DNA of 64,000 nt from Neisseriaceae bacterium. GTDB lineage: Bacteria; Pseudomonadota; Gammaproteobacteria; Burkholderiales; Neisseriaceae. The notes under the pieces are model-generated. The model was not told the DNA's origin, searched no databases, and saw only the letters and a program-made list of their open reading frames with translations. Shown piece by piece: positions 34,743 through 42,682 of this stretch; positions within the stretch are counted from its first letter, which is position 1; the number at the start of each line of letters is the position of its first letter. The DNA lies in NCBI GenBank assembly GCA_017458185.1, contig JAFTFY010000030.1:1-64000 (forward strand). Direction: 5' to 3'. The position numbers were made by a program, and so were the translations under genes.

Positions 34743-35801
34743 ATGGAACTTAAAAACAACACATTTATCAAAGCCTTACTCAAACAAGATACAGAATATA
34801 CCCCTGTGTGGCTCATGCGTCAGGCGGGGCGTTATTTGCCTGAATATCGACAAGTGCGGGCAAATGCGGGCGGTTTTATGGATTTGTGTCGCAATAGAGA
34901 TTTTGCAACCGAAGTTACCCTGCAACCGATTGACCGCTTTAATTTGGACGCGGCAATTTTGTTTTCCGATATTCTCACCGTGCCAGACGCTATGGGCTTG
35001 GGGCTATCGTTTGTGGCAGGTGAAGGGCCGAAGTTTGCGTACCCTGTGCAAGATGAAAAAGCCGTGCAACAGTTAGCCGTGCCTGATATGGAAAAATTGT
35101 CCTATGTGTTTGATGCGGTAGCGTCTATTAAAAACGCTTTGAATGGACGCGTGCCACTCATCGGCTTTTCAGGCAGCCCTTTTACTTTGGCGTGCTATAT
35201 GATTGAAGGTGGCGGTTCGCGTGATTTTCGCTTGGTTAAAGAAATGCTCTATCGCCGTCCTGATTTATTGCATACCATTTTGAATATTAACGCCAAAGCC
35301 GTAACCGCCTATTTAAACCAACAAATTGCCGCAGGAGCAAACGCCGTGCAGATTTTCGACACTTGGGGCGGCATATTGTCAGACGCGGCTTTTGGCGAAT
35401 TTTCTTTACAATACATCACCCAAATCATCAACGGCTTAACCAAAACGGACGCAAACGGCAATCAAGTCCCTGTGATTGTGTTTGTTAAAGGCGGCGGCTT
35501 GTGGTTAGAACAAATGGCAAACAGCGGTACAGACGCTTTGGGCTTGGACTGGACGGTGAATATCAAAGACGCACTCCGCCGTGTGGGCGATAAAGTGGCT
35601 TTGCAAGGCAATTTCGACCCATTCGCCCTGTTTGGCACACAAGAATCCATTGAAGCCGAAGTCAAACGCATTTTGGCAGATTACGGCAAAGGCAACGGAC
35701 ATATTTTCAACTTGGGACACGGCATTCATCAACTCACTGACCCTGAACGGGTGAAAGATTTGGTGAATGCAGTGCATGAGTTGTCGAGAGCGTATCATTG
35801 A
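34743..35801 (+). CDS. hemE: Uroporphyrinogen decarboxylase
   Basis: 352 aa. Decarboxylates uroporphyrinogen III to coproporphyrinogen III in heme synthesis. N-terminal [15 protein letters not shown] signature, [20 protein letters not shown] and G-N-L-D-P-like G-N-F-D-P near residue 295 are all typical. The internal F-S-G-S-P comes from a half-conserved DUS. Monocistronic, followed by a repeat-rich stretch. Confidence 0.96.
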   Translation: MELKNNTFIKALLKQDTEYTPVWLMRQAGRYLPEYRQVRANAGGFMDLCRNRDFATEVTLQPIDRFNLDAAILFSDILTVPDAMGLGLSFVAGEGPKFAYPVQDEKAVQQLAVPDMEKLSYVFDAVASIKNALNGRVPLIGFSGSPFTLACYMIEGGGSRDFRLVKEMLYRRPDLLHTILNINAKAVTAYLNQQIAAGANAVQIFDTWGGILSDAAFGEFSLQYITQIINGLTKTDANGNQVPVIVFVKGGGLWLEQMANSGTDALGLDWTVNIKDALRRVGDKVALQGNFDPFALFGTQESIEAEVKRILADYGKGNGHIFNLGHGIHQLTDPERVKDLVNAVHELSRAYH

Positions 35802-35804
35802 CAA

Positions 35805-35898
35805 TGAGCAATGAGAAATTAGCAATGAGCAATTAGGTTTTTCGTTTTGCCTTGTCAGGCAAAACGGATTATTTAAAGATAACGCTTCGATTTTTCTT
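35805..35898. repeat. Composite repeat, reverse orientation
   Basis: A CAATGAGCAATGAG heptamer array, GTTTTGCC-ttgtca-GGCAAAAC hairpin, then TTTAAAGATAACGCTTCGAT, the inverse of the CGAAGCGTTATCTAAA block. A DUS follows. First part of the 485-bp gap 35802-36286. Confidence 0.75.
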
Positions 35899-35920
35899 TC
35901 AGGCAGCCTGAAACCTAAAT

Positions 35921-36137
35921 CGTCATTGCGAGCCGTACGACAGCACGGCGTGGCAATCTCCGAAATGCGTAGCATTTCGGGTGGCTTATTAAATATAACG
36001 GCAATGCAGAACGGTTTTTATAGGCTGCCTGAAAGACTTTTTGCATTGTCGTTGTAATGGATAGGCTACCCGAATTGATTGCTCGTGCAATCAATTCGGA
36101 GATTGCCACGCCTGACTGCGTCAGGCTCGCAATGACG
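35921..36137. repeat. Inverted pair of TTGCGAG hairpin elements
   Basis: Left: CGTCATTGCGAG, a GCCGT-acgacagc-ACGGC stem, GTGGCAATC, then hp2 CCGAAATGC-gta-GCATTTCGG. Right: hp2 CCGAATTGATTGC/GCAATCAATTCGG, GATTGCCACG, CCTGAC-tgc-GTCAGG, CTCGCAATGACGG. A DUS lies between the halves. Confidence 0.8.
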
Positions 36138-36165
36138 GCAAGCCTTTCAGGCTGCCTGAAAGTAT

Positions 36166-36259
36166 CATCGAAGCATTACCTAAATTATCCGTCAAACCGC
36201 AGGTTTGACAAAACAACTGCTCACTACTCCGCGTGGGCAACAAGTTGCCCACGCTACGC
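36166..36259. repeat. Composite repeat joined to a REP hairpin
   Basis: ATCGAAGCATTACCTAAA, GTCAAACC-gca-GGTTTGAC, CAACTGCTCACTACTC, then directly a REP hairpin GCGTGGGCAAC/GTTGCCCACG with CTACGC at its base (36230-36259). The junction shows one family inserted in or next to another. Confidence 0.7.
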
Positions 36260-36286
36260 TTGCTGAAATAGTTTTATAAGGATTTA

Positions 36287-36895
36287 ATGATGATTTTAAT
36301 TGCAATGTGTTTGTGTATTTTATGTTTTTTAGTTATTTGGTGGATTAGTATTAAATTCGGTGGATTTATTGGTAATTTATTAAATGATGAAAAAGGCAGA
36401 AAAATAGGTAGGGCTATTCCATTTTGGTTAGGTTTTGCTTTTATCATTTATATGATTGGAACGCCTATATTGTCTTATAGATATTTTTCATATTTATGTC
36501 ATAAAAATGCAGGACAGAAAGTTTATAAAACAGTTGAACAATGGAAAGAAGAAAATCCTAATGTTTTTGAAACATTAAAACAGATACATAGCTTAAATGA
36601 ATATGATAAAAATTTTATTGAAAATCATAAAGAAATAAAAATTGATAACAAAAAATATACATTATCTACTGGGGGTAATAATGTGGTGTTGCAATATTTT
36701 CATCGTGATGAATTTAATCTTGGCACAATAAACTATTATAGTTATATTATTTTTGACAGTATAACGAATAGTGTTATTGCACAAGATGATAGTTATGTTT
36801 ATAGCATTTTACCTTTTACACATAAAGTGTGCGAAAAACAAAGGAAAGTGTCAATAGACGATTTCTCAAACCCAAAACTCAATGAACTGGAGTAA
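36287..36895 (+). CDS. Hypothetical membrane protein
   Basis: 202 aa. Two membrane segments at residues 1-27 and about 40-65, then a soluble domain rich in Lys, Asn and Tyr, likely outside the cytoplasm, with a late Cys. Strongly AT-rich compared with hemE and purU, suggesting acquisition. No family recognised. RBS AAGGA precedes the ATG. The 53-aa fragment that follows starts five bases after its stop. Confidence 0.65.
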   Translation: MMILIAMCLCILCFLVIWWISIKFGGFIGNLLNDEKGRKIGRAIPFWLGFAFIIYMIGTPILSYRYFSYLCHKNAGQKVYKTVEQWKEENPNVFETLKQIHSLNEYDKNFIENHKEIKIDNKKYTLSTGGNNVVLQYFHRDEFNLGTINYYSYIIFDSITNSVIAQDDSYVYSILPFTHKVCEKQRKVSIDDFSNPKLNELE

Positions 36896-36899
36896 TTAA

Positions 36900-37061
36900 A
36901 TGAAAAACAATCAAACTGTTTCTCAATACACAATGCTGGCAGAAGCTTGCTATGCTGATTTCTTAAACGAAAATGGTAAATTGAAAAGCCGTAACGATAT
37001 GGCGGAAGCATTGGTTAAATCTAAATTTGCCAAAAATCCAACAGACAAACAAAACTGCTAA
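36900..37061 (+). pseudogene. 53-aa fragment, probably the N-terminus of a truncated secreted/effector-like protein
   Basis: 53 aa starting M-K-N-N-Q-T-V-S-Q-Y-T-M-L-A-E-A-C-Y-A-D-F. The motif Y-x-x-L-A-E-A-x-Y-A-D-F reminds me of the N-termini of large neisserial lipase/effector-like proteins, but this is memory, not alignment. The frame stops after 53 codons and heptamer-repeat sequence (CTGCTCACTG) follows at once, suggesting the rest was lost by repeat-mediated deletion. It could also be a genuine small protein cotranscribed with the membrane gene. Confidence 0.45.
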
Positions 37062-37144
37062 CTGCTCACTGATTTACGCAAGCACACTTTACATAAAACG
37101 GTTATAATCAGCCCTTTTATGACTAATGAAATAAGGAGCAACAA

Positions 37145-37363
37145 ATGTTTCCCGAATATCGCGATTTAATCAGCCGTTTGAAAAACGAAGACGCTCATTT
37201 CGCTCGACTGTTTGAAGAACACAACGCATTGGACCACGAAATTATCCGCTTGGAAAGCGACCCTGTAACCGCAGGTTTGGATAAAATTGACGCTTTGAAA
37301 AGCCAAAAATTGCGTCTGAAAGACCAAATGTACGATATTTTGCGTGCCGCAGATAAAAAATAA
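37145..37363 (+). CDS. ydcH: YdcH family protein (DUF465)
   Basis: 72 aa, charged helical hairpin. The family pattern is clear: F-P-E-Y-R-D-L-I-S-R-L-K near the N-terminus, F-x-x-L-F-x-E-H-N-x-L-D-x-x-I-x-R-L-E near 20-37, and K-x-x-K-L-R-L-K-D-x-M-Y-x-I-L at the end. Function unknown in all members. The RBS is AAGGAG; a strong terminator follows. Confidence 0.88.
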   Translation: MFPEYRDLISRLKNEDAHFARLFEEHNALDHEIIRLESDPVTAGLDKIDALKSQKLRLKDQMYDILRAADKK

Positions 37364-37373
37364 TCTTTAACTT

Positions 37374-37396
37374 GCCGCCGTTTTTTGCGGCGGTTT
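37374..37396 (+). terminator. Rho-independent terminator of ydcH
   Basis: GCCGCCG and CGGCGG around a T6 loop, then a T-rich tail that runs into a DUS. Confidence 0.8.
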
Positions 37397-37417
37397 ATTT
37401 TTTTCAGGCAGCCTTCA

Positions 37418-38284
37418 ATGAACAACACCAACAAAAACACCGCCACTTTGCTGATTTCCGCTCCAGACCGTAAAGGTTTGGTTGCGGTAATTGCCAATTT
37501 TCTTTTGCAACACAATGCCAATATTTTGCACGCCGACCAGCACCAAGACAGTCAAGCAGGTTTATTCCTAATGCGTGTGGAATGGGATTTGAACGACTTT
37601 GCAACCAATGAGCATGACTTTCAGGCAGCATTTTCACCCCTTGCGTCAGAATACAATATGTCGTGGAAACTTTCGTTTTCGCAACAAAAACCGCAAATGG
37701 CGATTATGGTGTCGCAGTATGAACACTGCTTGGCAGACTTATTGCACCGCTATCGCATTGGCGAATTAGCGTGCGATATTCCGCTGATTGTGGGCAATCA
37801 CGAAAACTGCCGTGCATTAGCAGAATTTAACGGCATACCGTTTTATCATATCCCAATGATAAAAGAGAAAAAAGCCGAAATTGAAGCCAAACAACTTGCC
37901 TTATTTGAGCAACACAAAATTGATTTCATCGTTATGGCTCGCTATATGCAGATTTTATCAGGCGATTTTATTGATAAATATCCGAATAAAATCATTAACA
38001 TACATCACAGTTTCCTACCTGCCTTTGACGGTGCCAAACCCTATCATCGAGCCCATGCACGCGGGGTAAAATTGATTGGTGCCACTGCCCACTACGCTAC
38101 TTCCGACTTGGACGAAGGACCAATTATCGAACAAGAAGTTGCCCGCATTTCACACCGCGACAGCGTTGAAGACTTAATCAAAAAAGGACGCGATTTAGAA
38201 AAAATCGTTTTATCCCGTGCCGTGCGTTGGCATTTAGACAGCCGTGTGTTGTCGTATCACAATCGCACAGTGGTATTTGATTAA
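37418..38284 (+). CDS. purU: Formyltetrahydrofolate deformylase
   Basis: 288 aa from the ATG at 37418; an upstream TTG at 37385 lies in the ydcH terminator and is unlikely. An N-terminal ACT domain (residues 8-85) precedes the formyl transferase domain. Conserved catalytic residues are visible in N-I-H-H-S-F-L-P-A-F near 213-222 and the D-x-G-x-I-I-E-Q segment near 250. It hydrolyses 10-formyl-THF to formate and THF, balancing one-carbon units. A half-DUS codes for part of F-Q-A-A-F. Confidence 0.93.
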   Translation: MNNTNKNTATLLISAPDRKGLVAVIANFLLQHNANILHADQHQDSQAGLFLMRVEWDLNDFATNEHDFQAAFSPLASEYNMSWKLSFSQQKPQMAIMVSQYEHCLADLLHRYRIGELACDIPLIVGNHENCRALAEFNGIPFYHIPMIKEKKAEIEAKQLALFEQHKIDFIVMARYMQILSGDFIDKYPNKIINIHHSFLPAFDGAKPYHRAHARGVKLIGATAHYATSDLDEGPIIEQEVARISHRDSVEDLIKKGRDLEKIVLSRAVRWHLDSRVLSYHNRTVVFD

Positions 38285-38324
38285 ATAAAATAAGGGGTTT
38301 CAGGCAGCCTGAAAATAAGGTTTG

Positions 38325-38384
38325 TTTTAGTCGTTAGACTAAAATCATTGATTTACAAAGTAAATCAATGGATTGCGAAGCAAT
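38325..38384. promoter_or_regulatory. Three back-to-back palindromes before brnT
   Basis: TTTTAGTC-gtta-GACTAAAA, CATTGATTTAC-aaa-GTAAATCAATG and ATTGC-gaa-GCAAT, about 75-130 bp upstream of brnT. They may be the BrnA operator or hairpins of a repeat family; the phrase ATTGCGAAGCAAT resembles a TTGCGAG derivative. Confidence 0.45.
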
Positions 38385-38457
38385 TAAACCGAACAACTGC
38401 GAGCCATAAGGCGAAGCTAAAACTTGAATACATAGAATAAAATACATATAATTTTAT

Positions 38458-38769
38458 ATGCAGAATGATTTTTTTATATGGGACGATGACAAGGCTCTTC
38501 TTAACTTAAAGAAACACGGCGTTTCGTTTGAAGAAGCCTACACCGCTATCATTGACGATTTCGCCATTACTCACGAAGATGACAGAATGGAGTATGGTGA
38601 AAAACGATTATTTTCCATAGGTATGAGCGAACAAGGTCGCATTTTGAATGTAGTTTGGACACAAAGAAACAACAAAATTCGCCTGATTTCCGCTTTTATT
38701 GCCACACCAATTCGGAGAAAACTGTATGAAACACAACCCAAATTACGACATCGACACCGTAACCGATGA
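38458..38769 (+). CDS. brnT: BrnT-family toxin
   Basis: 103 aa, RelE-fold RNase of the BrnTA type II system. The signature F-I-W-D-D-D-K-A-L-L-N-L-K-K-H-G-V-S-F-E-E-A is at residues 6-27, with F-S-I-G near 52 and the late R-x-x-x-x-x-R-R-K-L-Y-E catalytic-end motif. The C-terminus is extended by a basic tail (P-K-L-R-H-R-H-R-N-R) because the reading frame overlaps brnA by 44 bases. Confidence 0.9.
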   Translation: MQNDFFIWDDDKALLNLKKHGVSFEEAYTAIIDDFAITHEDDRMEYGEKRLFSIGMSEQGRILNVVWTQRNNKIRLISAFIATPIRRKLYETQPKLRHRHRNR

Positions 38770-39013
38770 AGACATTGAATACTATCAAAATGCCGATTTA
38801 AAAGACGGCTGGAAAACCGTTGATGAAGTGCCGTTGCTGAAAGCCTTGCACGCAAACAAAAAATTTCAACAAATGTACACCCCACGCAAAAAGTCGGTTA
38901 CAACCATGATTGACGAAGATGTGATTGCGTGGCTAAAACGCTCGGGGCGTGGTTATCAGACACGGCTGAATGCGATTTTGCGTCAAGCAATGATGGACAG
39001 TTTGGCTCATTAA
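38726..39013 (+). CDS. brnA: BrnA-family antitoxin
   Basis: 95 aa from the ATG at 38726, which has GGAGA eight bases upstream. The N-terminal acidic part (Y-D-I-D-T-V-T-D-E-D-I) binds toxin; the C-terminal ribbon-helix-helix (K-K-S-V-T-T-M-I-D-E-D-V-I-A-W-L-K-R-S-G-R-G-Y-Q-T-R-L-N-A-I-L-R-Q-A-M) binds DNA. BrnA normally represses the operon alone and with BrnT. Followed by a terminator. Confidence 0.9.
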   Translation: MKHNPNYDIDTVTDEDIEYYQNADLKDGWKTVDEVPLLKALHANKKFQQMYTPRKKSVTTMIDEDVIAWLKRSGRGYQTRLNAILRQAMMDSLAH

Positions 39014-39026
39014 ACTGAAATCAATC

Positions 39027-39051
39027 AACCGCCCAGAAAGGCGGTTTTTTT
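39027..39051 (+). terminator. Rho-independent terminator of brnTA
   Basis: AACCGCC-cagaaa-GGCGGTT followed by a run of seven T. Confidence 0.8.
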
Positions 39052-39134
39052 GTTTATCAATCTGTTTCAGGCAGCCTGAAAGCACTTATTTTGCGGTATG
39101 ATTAAACCTCTTCTTTATCCAAAAACGCATTGCC

Positions 39135-41756
39135 ATGAACGCTATTACCGCTGCCTGCAAATATTCTCTTTTTTTACAAAGACTTATCAATAATTCTTTA
39201 TTAGATAGCCAGCAATTAGAAACATTCGCACAACAGCCTATTGTATTGGAAAATTTGCAAAATTTTGCCGATTGGCAAGGCATTTTGGCGAATTTAGACG
39301 GCGAAGAAATGGCAAGGCAGTTGCGGCTGTTACGCAGGATAGTTGTGGCTTCTCTTGCGGTTCGGGATTTATCACAGCAAGCCGACTTGCAAGAAGTGGT
39401 ACGGTCAATGACGCTGTTTGCGGATTTTGCGGTGAATATGGCAGCGGAATTTGCTCACAATTATTATGTGAAGTTCTATGGCGAGCCGATTGGGGCGGCA
39501 ACGAACGAGCCGCAACGCTTGTGCGTGATTGCTATGGGCAAAATGGGCGGATATGAATTAAATGTATCGTCCGATATTGACCTGATTTTTATCTATCCTG
39601 AAAGCGGCGAGACAAATGGCAAGAAAAATCGTAGCAATCAGGAATTTTTCACCAAAGTTGGGCAGAAAATCATCGCTCTTTTGAATGATATTACCGCAGA
39701 CGGTCAAGTGTTTCGTGTGGATATGCGACTGCGTCCTGACGGCGATTCGGGGGCGTTGGTGATTAACGAAACGGCGTTGGAGCAGTACTTAATCACGCAA
39801 GGGCGTGAGTGGGAACGCTATGCTTGGACAAAAGCCCGTGTAATTTCTCCTTTTTCTAATAATATCAAAGATTTGGTTCGTCCTTTTGTGTATCGCCGTT
39901 ATTTGGATTTTAATGCCTATGACGCGATGCGGCGGTTGCACGGGCAAATTCGTGCGGAAGTCGCCAAAAAAGGTATGGAAAACAACATTAAGTTGGGGGC
40001 TGGCGGCATTCGTGAAGTGGAATTTATTGCCCAAATTTTTCAGATGATTCGCGGCGGCCGCATGAAATCCTTGCAACTGAAAGGCACGCAAGAAACGCTC
40101 ACAGAATTATCCCGCTTGGAATTGCTGCCTGAAAACACCGCCAACACTTTGCTTGACGCTTATCGTTTTTTACGCAATACCGAACACCGTTTGCAATACT
40201 GGGACGACAATCAAACGCAAACGCTGCCTGAAAATGGCGAACAACAATTGTTGTTAGCACAAAGTTTGAGTTTTGCCAATTATGATGATTTTTCAGGCAG
40301 CCTGAAACAATATAGAGAAAGCGTGCGGCAAATTTTTGACACCATTTTGGGCGAACCTGAACAAGCAAATGACGCTTCTTTTTCCATAGACAACAGTTCG
40401 CAAATCTTGCAAAAACAAGGATTTAGCGAAGAAGTTGCGGCTCGCTTAACGCATTTATACAGCAGTAAAAAATATTTAAGCCTGCCTGCAAATGACGCTC
40501 GCCGCTTTGATATTATTCTGCCGCAGGCGATTACCGCATGTAGCAAATTCGATAAAAAATCAGATACTATATTGAAATTATTAGATTTTTTAGAAAGCAT
40601 TTTGCGGCGTTCGTCCTACCTTGCCCTAATGCACGAATATCCAGACGCTTTGGCAAAAGTGGCTGAAATTATGAGCAAAAGTTCGTGGATTAGCGGCTAT
40701 TTAATGCGGCACCCGATTTTGCTTGATGAATTATTAGACACGCAACTGATGAGCAAAAATCCGCCTGACGAAGCCAATTTATCGGCGGAACTTGCCAAAA
40801 CCGACAATATGGAAGACGAAATGGACACCCTGCGGCATTTTCAGCATGCCCATTCATTTCGCCTGTCGGTGCAGGATTTGGCTGGATTATGGACGATTGA
40901 AGCCATTTCGGACGAACTGTCGCTGTTAGCCGATTGCGTCTTACGGCAAGCGGTTCATCGAGCGTGGCATTATTTGCCGAAAAAACATACAGATACGCCC
41001 CATTTTGCGGTGATTGCCTACGGCAAATTGGGCGGCAAAGAATTGGGCTATGCGTCCGATTTGGACTTGGTTTATTTGTATGATGACCCTGACTATGCCG
41101 CCACCGAAACTTACACACGGCTTGCCAATCGCTTAACTTCGTGGCTAACCGCCACCACCACCGCAGGCGGTTTATACAATATCGACCTACGCTTGCGACC
41201 GAATGGCGATTCAGGCTTTGCTGCAACGAGTTTGGACGCTTTTTTGAAATATCAACAACAATCCGCGTGGATTTGGGAACACCAAGCATTAAGCCGAGCC
41301 CGATTTGTGTGCGGAGATAAAAAAATAGGCGAACAATTTGAAGCAATTCGCCGCCAAATCTTAATGCAAAATCGCAATAAAGATGAATTAAAACAAGCCA
41401 TTATCAATATGCGAGAAAAAATGTATCCCACCCACCCACCTGTGGATTGCGACATTAAATACGCACACGGCGGCGTGGTTGATGTGGAATTTATTGTGCA
41501 GTATTTGGTGCTGCAATATTCACATCAATATCCTGATTTAACAGGCAATTTAGGCAATATCACCCTATTGCGAATGGCAGCCGAACGAGGCTTAATTGAC
41601 AGCGAATTATCCCAAAAAACCCAAAACGCCTACCGCGAATACCGCCGCATACAACACAACAAAGCCTTGTGTGATGAAGAATTTATCTTAAATAACAGTG
41701 TGTTAGCACATTACCAAGCCGTCAAAACCTTGTGGCAAGAAGTGTTTGGTAAATAA
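39135..41756 (+). CDS. glnE: Bifunctional glutamine synthetase adenylyltransferase/removase
   Basis: 873 aa. Two nucleotidyltransferase halves: the N-terminal de-adenylylating one with S-S-D-I-D-L-I-F-I-Y near residue 150 and the C-terminal adenylylating one with Y-A-S-D-L-D-L-V-Y-L-Y near 640, each followed by an R-P-x-G-D-S-G motif. It controls glutamine synthetase by adenylylation. A DUS codes for F-S-G-S-L-K-Q near 385. Slightly short of E. coli GlnE (946 aa), as in other Neisseriaceae. Confidence 0.95.
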   Translation: MNAITAACKYSLFLQRLINNSLLDSQQLETFAQQPIVLENLQNFADWQGILANLDGEEMARQLRLLRRIVVASLAVRDLSQQADLQEVVRSMTLFADFAVNMAAEFAHNYYVKFYGEPIGAATNEPQRLCVIAMGKMGGYELNVSSDIDLIFIYPESGETNGKKNRSNQEFFTKVGQKIIALLNDITADGQVFRVDMRLRPDGDSGALVINETALEQYLITQGREWERYAWTKARVISPFSNNIKDLVRPFVYRRYLDFNAYDAMRRLHGQIRAEVAKKGMENNIKLGAGGIREVEFIAQIFQMIRGGRMKSLQLKGTQETLTELSRLELLPENTANTLLDAYRFLRNTEHRLQYWDDNQTQTLPENGEQQLLLAQSLSFANYDDFSGSLKQYRESVRQIFDTILGEPEQANDASFSIDNSSQILQKQGFSEEVAARLTHLYSSKKYLSLPANDARRFDIILPQAITACSKFDKKSDTILKLLDFLESILRRSSYLALMHEYPDALAKVAEIMSKSSWISGYLMRHPILLDELLDTQLMSKNPPDEANLSAELAKTDNMEDEMDTLRHFQHAHSFRLSVQDLAGLWTIEAISDELSLLADCVLRQAVHRAWHYLPKKHTDTPHFAVIAYGKLGGKELGYASDLDLVYLYDDPDYAATETYTRLANRLTSWLTATTTAGGLYNIDLRLRPNGDSGFAATSLDAFLKYQQQSAWIWEHQALSRARFVCGDKKIGEQFEAIRRQILMQNRNKDELKQAIINMREKMYPTHPPVDCDIKYAHGGVVDVEFIVQYLVLQYSHQYPDLTGNLGNITLLRMAAERGLIDSELSQKTQNAYREYRRIQHNKALCDEEFILNNSVLAHYQAVKTLWQEVFGK

Positions 41757-41893
41757 GTTTCAGGCTGCCTGAAAAATTAAATCATCATATTTCAAGGCAT
41801 TATTGATAGGCTCAAAAAGCAGGTAAAATAGCGAGTTTTCCAACCCTTTTCAGGCAGCCTGAAAAATTGATAACCCAATGAAATTAAACGAAA

Positions 41894-42196
41894 ATGTATA
41901 ATATATTCACCAATAACAGAGACGACATTTTAACCATACAAGACAACGAAAATTTATTGGAAACATTAGAAAACAACGGCTATCCTGTGGCGTATCAATG
42001 TCGAAATGGCTATTGCGGTGCGTGTCGTATCACCAAACTATCAGGCGAAGTATCATACGACACACCGCCATTAGCCTATATTGGTGCGTCCGAAATTCTG
42101 CCTTGCTGCTGCAAAGTAAAAACAACATTGGTATTAGATATAGATAAAAACACACACAAACCATGTGCAGAAGACAACGACAGCAACTTATTTTAA
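41894..42196 (+). CDS. 2Fe-2S ferredoxin, YfaE-like
   Basis: 100 aa with plant-type ferredoxin fold. Cluster ligands: C-R-N-G-Y-C-G-A-C near residues 36-44, and C in L-P-C-C-C near 75. The short size resembles YfaE, which maintains the radical of ribonucleotide reductase NrdB, but nrdAB are not adjacent. Last third is Asp/Asn-rich. A DUS precedes it; monocistronic. Confidence 0.85.
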   Translation: MYNIFTNNRDDILTIQDNENLLETLENNGYPVAYQCRNGYCGACRITKLSGEVSYDTPPLAYIGASEILPCCCKVKTTLVLDIDKNTHKPCAEDNDSNLF

Positions 42197-42221
42197 CCAT
42201 TTTCAGCCCAACAATAACCCC

Positions 42222-42250
42222 TTGCAACAATCATTAAATTGCGTTAGAAT
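42222..42250 (+). promoter_or_regulatory. Sigma-70-type promoter of rpsT
   Basis: TTGCAA, 17 bases, TAGAAT, 67 bases before the rpsT start. The leader between contains a GGGCG-tttagtt-GCCC hairpin. Ribosome site AGGAG. Confidence 0.6.
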
Positions 42251-42317
42251 TGTTAGTTTTTGAAATGGGCGTTTAGTTGCCCATCTAATTTTATTTTTAT
42301 TTTTAGGAGTTTGAATT

Positions 42318-42581
42318 ATGGCCAACAGTGCACAAGCCCGTAAGCGTGCTCGTCAGGCAGTGAAACAACGGGCGCACAATGCAGGTTTGCGTACCGCCTT
42401 TCGCACCGCCGTTAAAAAAGTGGTGAAAGCCATTGAAGCAGGCGACAAAGCCGCCGCTCAAAGCGTTTTTGCTGAATCGGTTAAAATCATCGACCGCATT
42501 GCGGACAAAGGCATTTTCCACAAAAACAAAGCCGCCCGCCACAAAAGCCGCCTATCGGCTCGCATTAAAGCAATGGCTTAA
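42318..42581 (+). CDS. rpsT: 30S ribosomal protein S20
   Basis: 87 aa, basic and helical. The N-terminus [14 protein letters not shown] and the C-terminal [15 protein letters not shown] segment are diagnostic of S20, which binds 16S rRNA early in 30S assembly. Own promoter and strong terminator, as in most proteobacteria. Confidence 0.97.
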   Translation: MANSAQARKRARQAVKQRAHNAGLRTAFRTAVKKVVKAIEAGDKAAAQSVFAESVKIIDRIADKGIFHKNKAARHKSRLSARIKAMA

Positions 42582-42604
42582 TGTCGTTTGGGTTGATTAA
42601 AAAT

Positions 42605-42640
42605 AAAATCGAACTTGCATAACAAGTTCGATTTTGTTTT
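42605..42640 (+). terminator. Rho-independent terminator of rpsT
   Basis: AAAATCGAACTTG-cataa-CAAGTTCGATTTT, a perfect 13-bp stem, followed by GTTTTTG. Confidence 0.85.
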
Positions 42641-42682
42641 TGTGTTGAAGAAAATCAGGCTTTCAGGCAGCCTGAAACTCGC

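Noticed and set aside
38325..38384. tRNA or riboswitch before brnT
   Set aside because: The three palindromes do not form a cloverleaf and have no conserved aptamer core.
41252..41455. Minus-strand frames inside glnE (and similar at 40690-41346)
   Set aside because: Shadows of a well-conserved plus-strand gene.
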